DNA from: Nocardioides sp.
Lineage (GTDB): Bacteria; Actinomycetota; Actinomycetes; Propionibacteriales; Nocardioidaceae
Assembly: GCA_030452025.1 (NCBI GenBank)
Contig: JAKDNC010000052.1
Span: 1-11,810 of the forward strand
Length of the DNA: 11,810 nt
Direction of reading: 5' to 3'
A program made the translations under genes and the position numbers. Positions 1-7,151 of the stretch are shown here, piece by piece. Under the pieces are notes generated by a model. It ran no database searches. It had not been told where the DNA came from and worked only from the letters and a program-made list of their open reading frames with translations. Each line of letters starts with the position of its first letter. Position 1 is the first letter of the stretch.

Positions 1-178
1 AGCTCGGCCGTCTGGCGCCACCAGACGAAGCCTCCGAACGCGGCCGAGATCAACACCGGAGGGATGATCAGCATGAGCACCGCTTCACGAGTGATCACCC
101 GAGCCCCGAGTCCGGAGCCTTCCTCTTCGGGCTCGACGTCGCCCGAGCCGTCGGCGGGGAGCTTGGTGTCGAGACTGG

Positions 179-182
<4 letters not shown>
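1..182 (-). CDS. ABC transporter permease, compatible-solute (OpuC/ProW type), N-terminal part only
   Basis: The gene runs off the left edge; only about 60 N-terminal residues are present. They show a polar, acidic leader (LPADGSGDVEPEEEGSG, about residues 8-24) followed by a hydrophobic stretch (about residues 35-51, VLMLIIPPVLISAAFGG), consistent with a cytoplasmic tail leading into a first membrane helix. The ATG overlaps the stop codon of the upstream ATPase gene in an ATGA tetranucleotide, which supports both the start and translational coupling. The assignment as second permease of a glycine betaine/choline/carnitine importer rests mainly on position: permease, ATPase, permease is a usual order for these operons, normally with a substrate-binding lipoprotein nearby, which would lie outside the window. 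The visible residues alone do not prove the family. Confidence 0.75.
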
Positions 183-1383
<1,201 letters not shown>

Positions 1384-1387
<4 letters not shown>

Positions 1388-2028
1388 GCGACGCGGATTC
1401 CCTTCGAGATGGTCAGTCGCCCGAGCAGGAGCATGAGCAGGTCCGCGAACATCGCGATGATCACGATCCCGACGGTTCCGACGAGCGCGTAGTTGACCGC
1501 GTTCGCTCCACCCGCTTGGGCCAGGCCGGTGAAGATGTAGGCGCCCAGACCGGGGCCGAGGACGTAGGCCGCGATCGCGGCGATCCCCATGGACATCTGC
1601 ATGGAGGTCCGGACTCCGGCGTGGATCACCGGCCAAGCCAGCGGGATGCGCACCCGTAGCAGGACGCTGAGCTCGCCCATCCCCATCCCCTTGGCAGACT
1701 CGAGGAGCGCCTTGTCGACCCCCTGGAGACCGACGATCGCGTTGCGCAGCACCGGAAGGATCGCGTAGAAGAGCACGCAGATGAAGGCCGTGGTCGCACC
1801 GATCTTGGTCAGCGGAAGCAGGAGACCCACCAGCGCGAACGACGGCAGGGTCAGACCCACCGCCGAGAGCGTGTTGGCGATCGGGTCGAGCCATCCGAAC
1901 TTGGTGACCAGCACGGCGATCGCCACTGCGATCAGGGTGCCGAAGAAGACCGCCTGGAAGACCAGGTTCGCATGCTGGAACGCGCTGTAGAGGATGTACT
2001 GCCAGCGCTCACTGATGAATTCCCACAC
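1384..2028 (-). CDS. ABC transporter permease, compatible-solute (OpuC/ProW type)
   Basis: A 214-residue membrane protein with about six hydrophobic helices, the usual length for OpuCB/OpuBB-type permeases. The coupling loop is clear: LRNAIVGLQGVDKALLESAKGMGMGELSVLLRVRIPLAWPVI contains the EAA-like stretch (ESAKGMGM followed by RIPLAWP) that contacts the ATPase. ITNTL-like and GLGAYIF segments are also typical of the binding-protein-dependent transport inner-membrane family. The GTG start at 2028 has a GAGGGG stretch about 11 nt upstream; no ATG is available in frame nearby. This is the first gene of the operon; its stop overlaps the ATPase start by 4 nt. Substrate (glycine betaine, proline betaine, choline or carnitine) is inferred from the family only. 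Confidence 0.88.
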
Positions 2029-2287
2029 GCTTCGTGATCACCCCTCGGATAGTGGCCAACCCGCTTCGACACCTTCAACGGAACCGGCCATTGGGCGATC
2101 CCGACTGTCATTCACTGAAGCACAAGGGCACCGAGAATGTGGGATTCTGCAATTCCTCAGCGCGCCGGACTGCCGCTCTTGAGCTGGATGTCGCCGCCGA
2201 ACCGGGTGCCGCCTCAATGAAGAGTCCTCACAAATGGTCGAAGGGTGGAGAAGCGCTGCGCTCCCCCACCCCGACCGACGGCCCGGT
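2029..2287. other. Intergenic region, probable promoter of the ABC transporter operon
   Basis: This 259-bp gap is visibly less GC-rich than the genes around it, especially 2100-2160. It should carry the promoter of the transporter operon (minus strand) and the 3' end of the collagen-like gene. Two short dyads are present: TTCACTGAA at 2111-2119 (nearly symmetric TTCA/TGAA) and AGAAT-N5-ATTCT at 2134-2148. They could be regulator sites but are short enough to be chance. I could not pick a convincing -10/-35 pair. Plus-strand open frames crossing it have no family resemblance and run into the opposite gene. Confidence 0.5.
2243..2271 (-). terminator. Possible hairpin terminator after the collagen-like gene
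   Basis: Inverted repeat with outer arms GGGTGG/CCACCC, a 3x3 internal loop, inner arms AGCG/CGCT and a 3-nt apical loop. It begins 16 nt past the stop of the collagen-like gene. Only a weak T-rich stretch (TTCGACCATTTGTG) follows on the minus strand, so this would be a GC-rich actinobacterial-type terminator rather than a classic one. Confidence 0.4.
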
Positions 2288-2950
2288 TCAGCCAGCCTGC
2301 CGGTACTCCGGCTTCAGGAACTCGTCGTCAGCATCGAACGTGACGTCGGAGCAGATGACGAAGGCTTGAACGGCAGTGCCCTCGGCGGCGGTGAACTCGA
2401 CGCTCCATGAGGTCGACGTCCAGATGCCGGCCTCGTCACCCTCCGGGCGGTTGTCCTTCAGGGTGACCTCCGTGACGCCGCTCGGGTAGGCCTCGTGCAT
2501 CGTGACGTCCTGGCCGGTGACACCCGCGCCGCCGGATCGGATGCCGCCGGAGATGACCGACTGGCCGGACGCGCACTCGGCTTCAATGACCTGCGGCTCC
2601 CCGGTTCCGACTGCCGCGTCGGGTCCACGACCGATGACTTCGTAGCCGGTCATGCCGTCCGCGCCGGGAGCCCCCGCTTCGCCCTTGGGACCCTGCTCGC
2701 CGGCCACACCGTCCGCGCCACCTGACCTGACCTGCTTCTGCACCCATGGCGCCAGGTCGGCGACGCGGATCTTGCCGTTGGCGATGTCACGCGAGGCGAT
2801 CGAGGAGTCCTTGATCTGCTTCCCGGCAACCGTGCCCCTCTTGATGTCACTGCCGTCGATCCACTTGGCGGCGGTGGCGCCCGAGGTCGCGGCTACGGCG
2901 ATGAGCGAGATTCCGGCGGCGACTGCGCCGACGCGGGTGAGGTTCTTCAT
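2288..2950 (-). CDS. Secreted protein with short collagen-like Gly-X-Y segment
   Basis: A 220-residue exported protein of unknown function. Residues 1-27 form a Sec signal peptide (MKNLTRV, then a hydrophobic core, cleavage likely after ATA-A near 27-28). Residues 30-70 hold loosely repeated units (GSDIKRGTVAGKQIKDSSIASRDI...NGKIRVADL), a pattern common in actinobacterial surface proteins. Residues 78-104 are nine Gly-X-Y triplets (GAD GVA GEQ GPK GEA and onward), collagen-like but very short. The C-terminal part (about 105-210) looks like a beta-rich domain with a possible disulfide, C126-C200. The ATG at 2950 is chosen because AAGGGG lies 10 nt upstream and the signal peptide starts there; an open frame reaching 3043 adds a polar leader that would bury the signal peptide. 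No LPXTG-type sorting motif, so probably released or loosely wall-associated (inference). Confidence 0.8.
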   Translation of the reverse strand: MKNLTRVGAVAAGISLIAVAATSGATAAKWIDGSDIKRGTVAGKQIKDSSIASRDIANGKIRVADLAPWVQKQVRSGGADGVAGEQGPKGEAGAPGADGMTGYEVIGRGPDAAVGTGEPQVIEAECASGQSVISGGIRSGGAGVTGQDVTMHEAYPSGVTEVTLKDNRPEGDEAGIWTSTSWSVEFTAAEGTAVQAFVICSDVTFDADDEFLKPEYRQAG

Positions 2951-3170
2951 TTTACGTGATCCCCTTGGAGTCTGGAGTGTGCTGACCGGAGAACCAGACC
3001 ACGACCTGCGCACATCCGTGGCGGAATCACGGACGGCAGCCACAAGGGACTAGGACAACTGACCAGAATGACTAGGTGACCGTGCCCCATCCTCGCGTGC
3101 TATGACCCGACCCCACAGACCACCCAGCGGGGACGGGGCCGGCAGACGCGCCCAGAGTCACGCAGCCACG
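2951..3170. other. Intergenic region upstream of the collagen-like gene
   Basis: This 220-bp gap should hold the promoter of the collagen-like gene and the end of the cystathionine beta-synthase operon. Apart from the paired GACTAGG heptamers I see no clear -10 element, and no convincing terminator hairpin after the stop at 3171. No coding sequence is supported here. Confidence 0.45.
3048..3076. repeat. Direct repeat GACTAGG, two copies 22 bp apart
   Basis: Identical heptamers GACTAGG at 3048-3054 and 3070-3076, start to start 22 bp, about two helical turns. They lie roughly 100-125 bp upstream of the collagen-like gene start (minus strand reading CCTAGTC). Such spacing suits a regulator dimer, but two 7-mers could be chance. 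Confidence 0.4.
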
Positions 3171-3491
3171 TCACCGCCGGATGCCGAGGTCCAGACCTTC
3201 GACGGTCGGGGCAACCGCGTCCACGGACCGCAGCTGTTCGGCGCTCTGCGCCACCAGCAGCACCGTCTCGCCACGGAACATGTCTGCCAGCTCCTGAAGC
3301 ACACCTGCCAGAGCGGGTGCCGACTCGAGTTCGGGACGCACCGTCACCGGCAGGCCCAGCCGCTGGGCCACCTCGCTGGCCGCGGCCTCAGCAGCAGGAC
3401 CGCACCACACCGCGGCGAACCGTTCACCGGTCGGCACGGAGCCGTTGTCCTGCACGACGACCAGGTTCGCCGCACAGAACAGGTCACTCAC
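3171..3491 (-). CDS. Hypothetical protein resembling a histidine phosphatase without catalytic residues
   Basis: A 106-residue protein starting at GTG with a very good ribosome site (GGGAGG, 5 nt before the start), 15 nt after the stop of cystathionine beta-synthase, so very likely co-transcribed with it. I do not recognise it by name. Its order of elements resembles a shortened histidine phosphatase (phosphoglycerate-mutase-like) fold: strand NLVVVQDN (9-16) where the family has LVRHG; RFAAVWCGPAAEAAASEVAQRLGLPV (24-49) where the family has a strand, SP.RA..TA and a helix; and GETVLLVAQSAEQLR (74-88) where the family has GE.VLVVSHGG..R. All expected catalytic residues are replaced: RH by QD (14-15), the RA arginine by AE, and the second histidine by Q82. 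If the resemblance is real it is a pseudoenzyme. The family link is my reading of the pattern, not a search result. Confidence 0.7.
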   Translation of the reverse strand: MSDLFCAANLVVVQDNGSVPTGERFAAVWCGPAAEAAASEVAQRLGLPVTVRPELESAPALAGVLQELADMFRGETVLLVAQSAEQLRSVDAVAPTVEGLDLGIRR

Positions 3492-3506
3492 GGCTGCCTC
3501 CCGACC

Positions 3507-4910
3507 TCAGGACTTGGCGAGGAACGCGAGCAGGTCCTGACGGGTGATCACGCCGATCGGCTTGCCGTCCTCCTGCACGAGCAACGCGTCCGCGTCCTCG
3601 AGGAGGGCGACTGCTTCCCGGGCCTCGATGGTCGAGCCGATCGTCGGCAGCGCAGGCGACATGTGCTGCTCGACCTTGTCGGTGAGCTTGGCGTGGCCGG
3701 CGAAGAGCGCGTCGAGCAGGGTCCGCTCGGAGACGGATCCGGCCACTTCGGCCGCCACGATCGGGGGCTCTGCCCGCACGACCGGCATCTGCGAGACGCC
3801 GTACTCCTGGAGGATGTGCACGGCCTCGGCGATGGTCTCGGTCGGGTGGGTGTGGACCAGGTCGGGAAGTCGCCCGTCCTTGCCACGCAGCACCTCCCCG
3901 ACCGTGCGGTGGGACTCCTCGTCGGAGGAGGAGGCGAAGCCGAAGCTGCCGAGCCATTCGTCGTTGAAGACCTTGGTGAGGTAGCCGCGGCCGGAGTCGG
4001 GCAGCAGCACCACGATCACCGCGTCCTTGCCCTCCGGTGTGCCGGCGAGCTCCTCGGCCAGCTGCTTGGCGGCGAAGGCGGCCATCCCTGACGAACCTCC
4101 GACCAGGAGCGCCTCCTCACGCGCCAAGCGGCGGGTGAAGGCGAACGAGTCCGCATCGGAGACCTCGATGATGCGGTCGGCGATGTCGCGGTCATAGGTC
4201 TCGGGCCAGAAGTCCTCACCGACGCCCTCGACCAGGTAGGGGCGACCACTGCCGCCGGAGTAGACCGATCCGGCCGGGTCCGCGCCGACGATCTTGACTC
4301 CTTGGCCACCGGATTCGGCACTGCGCTCCTTCAGGTAGCGACCGATCCCGCTGATCGTCCCGCCGGTGCCGACACCGGCGACGAAGTGGGTGATCTTCCC
4401 CTCGGTCTGCTCCCAGATCTCAGGCCCGGTGGTCTCGTAGTGGGAGCGCGGGTTGTGGGGGTTCGAGTACTGGTCAGGCTTCCACGCGCCCGGCTGGGAG
4501 GCCAGCTTGTCGGACACGTTGTAGTAGGAATCCGGGTGCTCCGGGGCGACCGCGGTCGGGCAGACGACCACCTCGGCGCCGTACGCCTTGAGCACGTTGC
4601 GCTTGTCCTCGCTGACCTTGTCGGGGCAGACGAACACGCACTTGTAGCCCTTCGCCTGCGCGACCATGGCCAGACCGACACCGGTGTTGCCGGAGGTCGG
4701 CTCGACGATCGTGCCGCCGGGCTGCAGCGCTCCGGAGGCTTCGGCCGCTTCGATCATGCGGGTGGCGATGCGGTCCTTCACCGACCCGCCGGGGTTGAGG
4801 TATTCCACCTTGGCCAACACAGTCGGTCCCTCGATCCCGTCAAGGCTGCGGGAGAGTCGCAGAAGCGGAGTGTCGCCGATGAGGTCCAGAAGAGAGTTCA
4901 CATAGTCCAC
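3507..4910 (-). CDS. cbs: Cystathionine beta-synthase
   Basis: PLP enzyme of 467 residues that condenses serine and homocysteine to cystathionine, the first step of reverse transsulfuration, in the cytosol. PLP lysine K45 lies in NPGGSVKDR (39-47); PTSGNTG (71-77) is the substrate loop; GVGTGGT (179-185) binds the PLP phosphate; S306 in LPDSGRGY contacts the pyridine nitrogen. SEDKRNVLKAYGAEV (100-114) is typical of actinobacterial Cbs. Residues about 335-467 form two CBS motifs (VHILQEYGVSQMPVV; LLVQEDGKPIGVITRQDLLAFL), distinguishing it from cysteine synthases. No N-terminal haem domain. GTG at 4910 is preferred: the family starts about here (DYVNSLLDLIGDTPLLRL), there is no ribosome site, but TAGATT sits 7 nt upstream, suggesting a leaderless message. 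An open frame to 4970 would overlap the divergent gene. The context matches Rv1077 with divergent Rv1075c. Confidence 0.95.
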   Translation of the reverse strand: MDYVNSLLDLIGDTPLLRLSRSLDGIEGPTVLAKVEYLNPGGSVKDRIATRMIEAAEASGALQPGGTIVEPTSGNTGVGLAMVAQAKGYKCVFVCPDKVSEDKRNVLKAYGAEVVVCPTAVAPEHPDSYYNVSDKLASQPGAWKPDQYSNPHNPRSHYETTGPEIWEQTEGKITHFVAGVGTGGTISGIGRYLKERSAESGGQGVKIVGADPAGSVYSGGSGRPYLVEGVGEDFWPETYDRDIADRIIEVSDADSFAFTRRLAREEALLVGGSSGMAAFAAKQLAEELAGTPEGKDAVIVVLLPDSGRGYLTKVFNDEWLGSFGFASSSDEESHRTVGEVLRGKDGRLPDLVHTHPTETIAEAVHILQEYGVSQMPVVRAEPPIVAAEVAGSVSERTLLDALFAGHAKLTDKVEQHMSPALPTIGSTIEAREAVALLEDADALLVQEDGKPIGVITRQDLLAFLAKS

Positions 4911-4917
4911 ACGGGGC

Positions 4918-4923
4918 AATCTA
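4918..4923 (-). promoter_or_regulatory. Candidate -10 element for leaderless cbs transcript
   Basis: TAGATT on the minus strand fits the actinobacterial TANNNT pattern and is separated by exactly 7 nt from the GTG at 4910, so transcription would begin at or next to the start codon. No Shine-Dalgarno sequence exists there. The position expected for -35 overlaps the start region of the divergent hydrolase gene and is a poor match. Confidence 0.55.
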
Positions 4924-4934
4924 CCCAGAGTCCG

Positions 4935-4940
4935 TAGAGT
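4935..4940 (+). promoter_or_regulatory. Candidate -10 element for leaderless SGNH hydrolase transcript
   Basis: TAGAGT on the plus strand, 7 nt before the GTG at 4948, mirrors the cbs arrangement. The -10 elements are 11 bp apart, back to back, so the two promoters interleave and their -35 regions would fall in each other's transcription start areas. Simultaneous occupancy by two polymerases looks impossible (inference). Confidence 0.55.
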
Positions 4941-4947
4941 TGGGGAC

Positions 4948-5970
4948 GTGGGGACGACAGCACCCGCCAAGAACCTCGCCGCCGCCGCCGCTTTCGGCGG
5001 CGGCGGTCTGTCTGTGTTGGGCGGCAGTCTCTACGGAGTCCTACGTGTCGAGGCGAAGCTGGCCAGGCGCGCGATCGGCGACGCTGATGGCATTCCGCCC
5101 GACGCGACGGGGTGGTACGGCCGCAGTCGCCCCGGCCCTGCTGCGAAGATCGCCCTGATCGGGGACTCCTCCGCGGCGGGCTACGGTGTGGACCGGGTCG
5201 AGGAGACCCCCGGTGCGAATCTTGCCTCCGCACTGGCCGAACGCGCGGACCGCCGGGTGTACTTCAAGTCCTTCGCGGTGGTCGGTGCCCGGTCCAGCGA
5301 CCTGGCCAGGCAGGTCGAGCAGGCACTGCCGATCGAGCCCGACGTCGCAGTGATCCTGATCGGCGCGAACGACGTCACGCACACGATGCTGCCCTCGGAG
5401 TCAGTGCGCCACCTCTCCGCTGCTGTACGGCGCCTGCGCGAGGCCGGCACCGAGGTCGTCGTGGGCACCTGTCCCGACCTGGGCACAGTCCGACCTATCT
5501 ATCCCCCGCTGCGTCAAGTCGCCCGATCGTGGTCGCGCCGGCTGGCCGCTGCACAGGCGATCGCGGTCGTCGAGGCCGATGGACGGACCGTCTCGTTGGC
5601 CGACATGCTGGGGGCGGAATTCGCGGCCGCCCCGGCGATCCTCTTCGGACCCGACCAGTTCCATCCCTCCGCCGAGGGATACGCGTCGGTCGCCGCCGTA
5701 CTCCTCCCATCGATCTTGGCTGCGCTCGGCCTGATGACCGATGAGGAAGCGACTCCCGAGGCGCTGCGTGGCGAAGGCGTCCTGCCGGTCGCTCGGGCAG
5801 CTGTCGAGGCTGCGCGCACGCCGGGCACCGAGCTCGGCGGCACGGAGGTCGCCGGCGCCCCCCGCGGTGTCCGGGGCCGCTGGGTGGAGCTGCGACACCG
5901 TCGCCGCCACCCGCGCACAGAGCCCGAGGCCCCCCACGAATCCGAGACCGCCGAGTCGGCCAGACGCTGA
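4948..5970 (+). CDS. SGNH/GDSL-family hydrolase, membrane-anchored or secreted esterase
   Basis: A 340-residue lipolytic-type serine hydrolase. Residues 11-32 are a hydrophobic Ala/Gly-rich segment serving as signal anchor, so the catalytic domain is expected outside the membrane. SGNH blocks are complete: GDSSAAG (72-78) with nucleophile S74; G113 in VVGARSSDLA; N141 in GANDVT (139-144); D236 and H239 in DQFHPSAEGY. The domain ends near 262; residues 265-340 are a low-complexity tail, basic then acidic (RHRRRHPRTEPEAPHE), probably disordered. The start is GTG at 4948 with no ribosome site but a TANNNT element 7 nt upstream, suggesting a leaderless message. It diverges from cbs as Rv1075c does relative to Rv1077; Rv1075c is described as a GDSL-type esterase. 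The natural substrate is not evident; thioesterase or acetyl-esterase activity is possible. Confidence 0.9.
   Translation: MGTTAPAKNLAAAAAFGGGGLSVLGGSLYGVLRVEAKLARRAIGDADGIPPDATGWYGRSRPGPAAKIALIGDSSAAGYGVDRVEETPGANLASALAERADRRVYFKSFAVVGARSSDLARQVEQALPIEPDVAVILIGANDVTHTMLPSESVRHLSAAVRRLREAGTEVVVGTCPDLGTVRPIYPPLRQVARSWSRRLAAAQAIAVVEADGRTVSLADMLGAEFAAAPAILFGPDQFHPSAEGYASVAAVLLPSILAALGLMTDEEATPEALRGEGVLPVARAAVEAARTPGTELGGTEVAGAPRGVRGRWVELRHRRRHPRTEPEAPHESETAESARR
4979..5006 (+). repeat. Perfect 12-bp inverted repeat inside the SGNH hydrolase start region
   Basis: CCGCCGCCGCCG, loop CTTT, CGGCGGCGGCGG: a perfect all-GC stem only 31 nt after the start codon. It encodes the AAAAFGGGG part of the signal anchor. 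In a leaderless transcript this is the first strong structure a ribosome meets. It may simply follow from Ala (GCC) and Gly (GGC) runs. Confidence 0.75.
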
Positions 5971-6055
5971 CGCGGACCTAGAGCCTCCCCCTCGGGCCAG
6001 AAGGGGATCAGCTCACGCTTCGCCTTGGCAGGCCTGACAGGACGGGGAAACGACG

Positions 6056-6086
6056 CGAGGCGCTCCCCCGCTGGGGAAGCGCCTCG
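6056..6086. terminator. Bidirectional hairpin terminator between SGNH hydrolase and Bax-inhibitor-like gene
   Basis: Stem CGAGGCGCT/AGCGCCTCG (9 bp), one C-A mismatch, then CCCC/GGGG and a 3-nt loop. It lies between two convergent genes, 30 nt from the minus-strand stop and 85 nt from the plus-strand stop. On the minus strand it is followed by CGTCGTTTCCCC, a modest T tract; on the plus strand by ACCTTGCCC. Confidence 0.75.
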
Positions 6087-6116
6087 ACCTTGCCCTGCAA
6101 CCGGACCAGGACTTGG

Positions 6117-6989
6117 TCAGTCCTGGCTGAAGAAGGCCAGGATGCGCAGCAGGTTGGTGTAGATCCAGACCAGGCTGACGGTCATGCCGAACGCGGCACG
6201 CCACGACTCACGCTCGGGCAGGCCTGCGGCGATGCCCTTCTCGACCATGTCGAAGTCGAGGATCAGCATGAAGACACCAAGCACCAGGCCGGCGACGGCG
6301 GTGACCATGCCGAGACCACTGACCCCGAAGAGGCCGATCTGGGAGCCGAACATGCCCAGCACGAGCTCCATGACCGAGAGGCCGACCATGCCGAACACGG
6401 CGGCCATCACGAACATCCGGAACTTGCCGCTGACCTGGATGTTGAAGAACTTGTAGGCCGCGAGGGTGCCGGCGAAGGCGCCGAAGGTGCCGATCACCGC
6501 GCCCATCACGATGTTGCCCTCGAACATCGAGTTGAACAGCTTGCTGATCCCGCCCAGGGCGACGCCCTCGAGCACCGCGAAGGCAAGCACCAGGCCGGGG
6601 CTGACCACCTTCTTGAACGCGTTGACCATCGACAGCGCGAAGGCACCCAGCGAACCAAGGGTGACGGCGGCGAAGAGGCCGCTCAGGTCTTCCTGTCCAC
6701 TGGTGTTGGTGATCTCCGGGCTGAGGATCCAGGTCGCGAGCGCAGCAAGGATGACCACGCCGACCGAGATGCCCGTCTTCTGGACGACGGTGTCGATCGT
6801 CATCCGGGAGCCGGGCTCCTGGTGGGTCGGCGAACCGGGGGCTCCGGGCGTGCCGACGCCCCACTGGGACGGGTCGCCGTATCCGGCGTACCCCTGGCCG
6901 TTGCCGGCGTAGGTCTGGTTTCCTTGGGCGTTTCCGCCGCGTCCGTTGAAGCCTTGTGTGCGGCTCCACACCGGGTTGTTGCTCTGCAT
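6117..6989 (-). CDS. Bax inhibitor-1/YccA family membrane protein
   Basis: A 290-residue integral membrane protein. Residues 1-62 form a polar Gly/Asn/Gln-rich cytoplasmic tail (GNAQGNQTYAGNGQGYAGYG) seen in many actinobacterial members. About seven helices follow, roughly 74-90, 103-121, 132-148, 158-177, 190-212, 224-245 and 265-286. Family-typical text includes FALSMVNAFKKVVSPGLVLAFAVLEGVALGGIS and AGLVLGVFMLILDFDMVEKGI (D245, D247) with SWRAAFGMTVSLVWIYTNLLRIL at the end. Characterised relatives (BsYetJ, TMBIM proteins) are pH-sensitive calcium leak channels; a role here is unknown. ATG at 6989 has AAGGAG about 8 nt upstream. Convergent with the SGNH hydrolase and divergent from a lipoprotein gene, so probably monocistronic. 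Confidence 0.92.
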   Translation of the reverse strand: MQSNNPVWSRTQGFNGRGGNAQGNQTYAGNGQGYAGYGDPSQWGVGTPGAPGSPTHQEPGSRMTIDTVVQKTGISVGVVILAALATWILSPEITNTSGQEDLSGLFAAVTLGSLGAFALSMVNAFKKVVSPGLVLAFAVLEGVALGGISKLFNSMFEGNIVMGAVIGTFGAFAGTLAAYKFFNIQVSGKFRMFVMAAVFGMVGLSVMELVLGMFGSQIGLFGVSGLGMVTAVAGLVLGVFMLILDFDMVEKGIAAGLPERESWRAAFGMTVSLVWIYTNLLRILAFFSQD

Positions 6990-7052
6990 GGTGGTCTCTC
7001 CTTGGAGGCCGGGTCGGTGGCCGTCTCCTGACGACTCACCACGTGTGCGCTC

Positions 7053-7058
7053 AGTCTA
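7053..7058 (-). promoter_or_regulatory. Possible -10 element for the Bax-inhibitor-like gene
   Basis: TAGACT on the minus strand fits TANNNT and would give a 5' leader of roughly 55-60 nt before the ATG at 6989. No good -35 match at 17-18 nt. The divergent gap also has a small dyad CACCC-ACA-GGGTG at 7086-7098. Confidence 0.35.
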
Positions 7059-7139
7059 GCCATCGCGCTCAATGAGAAGAACGCTCACCCACAGGGTGTT
7101 GTTCCCATTCTTCGCCGCCTGCACACCACGATCCGGGTC

Positions 7140-7145
7140 TACCGT
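7140..7145 (+). promoter_or_regulatory. Candidate -10 element for leaderless lipoprotein transcript
   Basis: TACCGT, 6 nt before the GTG at 7152, with no Shine-Dalgarno sequence between. The same hexamer stands 7 nt before the ATG at 11086. Confidence 0.5.
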
Positions 7146-7151
7146 GGCCAC

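Noticed and set aside
1388..1894. N-terminal extension of the ATPase frame to 571 residues
   Set aside because: It overlaps the upstream permease in another frame, is Arg/Pro-rich without domain resemblance, and the ATGA overlap marks the real start at 1387.
2034..2369. Plus-strand 111-residue frame in the transporter promoter region
   Set aside because: Runs into the opposite collagen-like gene, has no ribosome site and no family resemblance.
2951..3043. Longer start for the collagen-like protein
   Set aside because: Adds 31 polar residues before an obvious signal peptide, and the AAGGGG ribosome site points to 2950.
3102..4091. Plus-strand 329-residue open frame
   Set aside because: Antisense to cbs and the small downstream gene, His/Arg/Gly-rich shadow typical of high-GC third-position bias.
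6103..6117. Small inverted repeat GACCA-N5-TGGTC at the end of the Bax-inhibitor-like gene
   Set aside because: Only 5 bp and partly overlapping the stop; the much stronger stem at 6056-6086 explains termination.
6090..7031. Plus-strand 313-residue open frame rich in His, Asp and Glu
   Set aside because: Exact antisense of the Bax-inhibitor-like membrane gene; the repetitive charged look arises from complementing hydrophobic codons.
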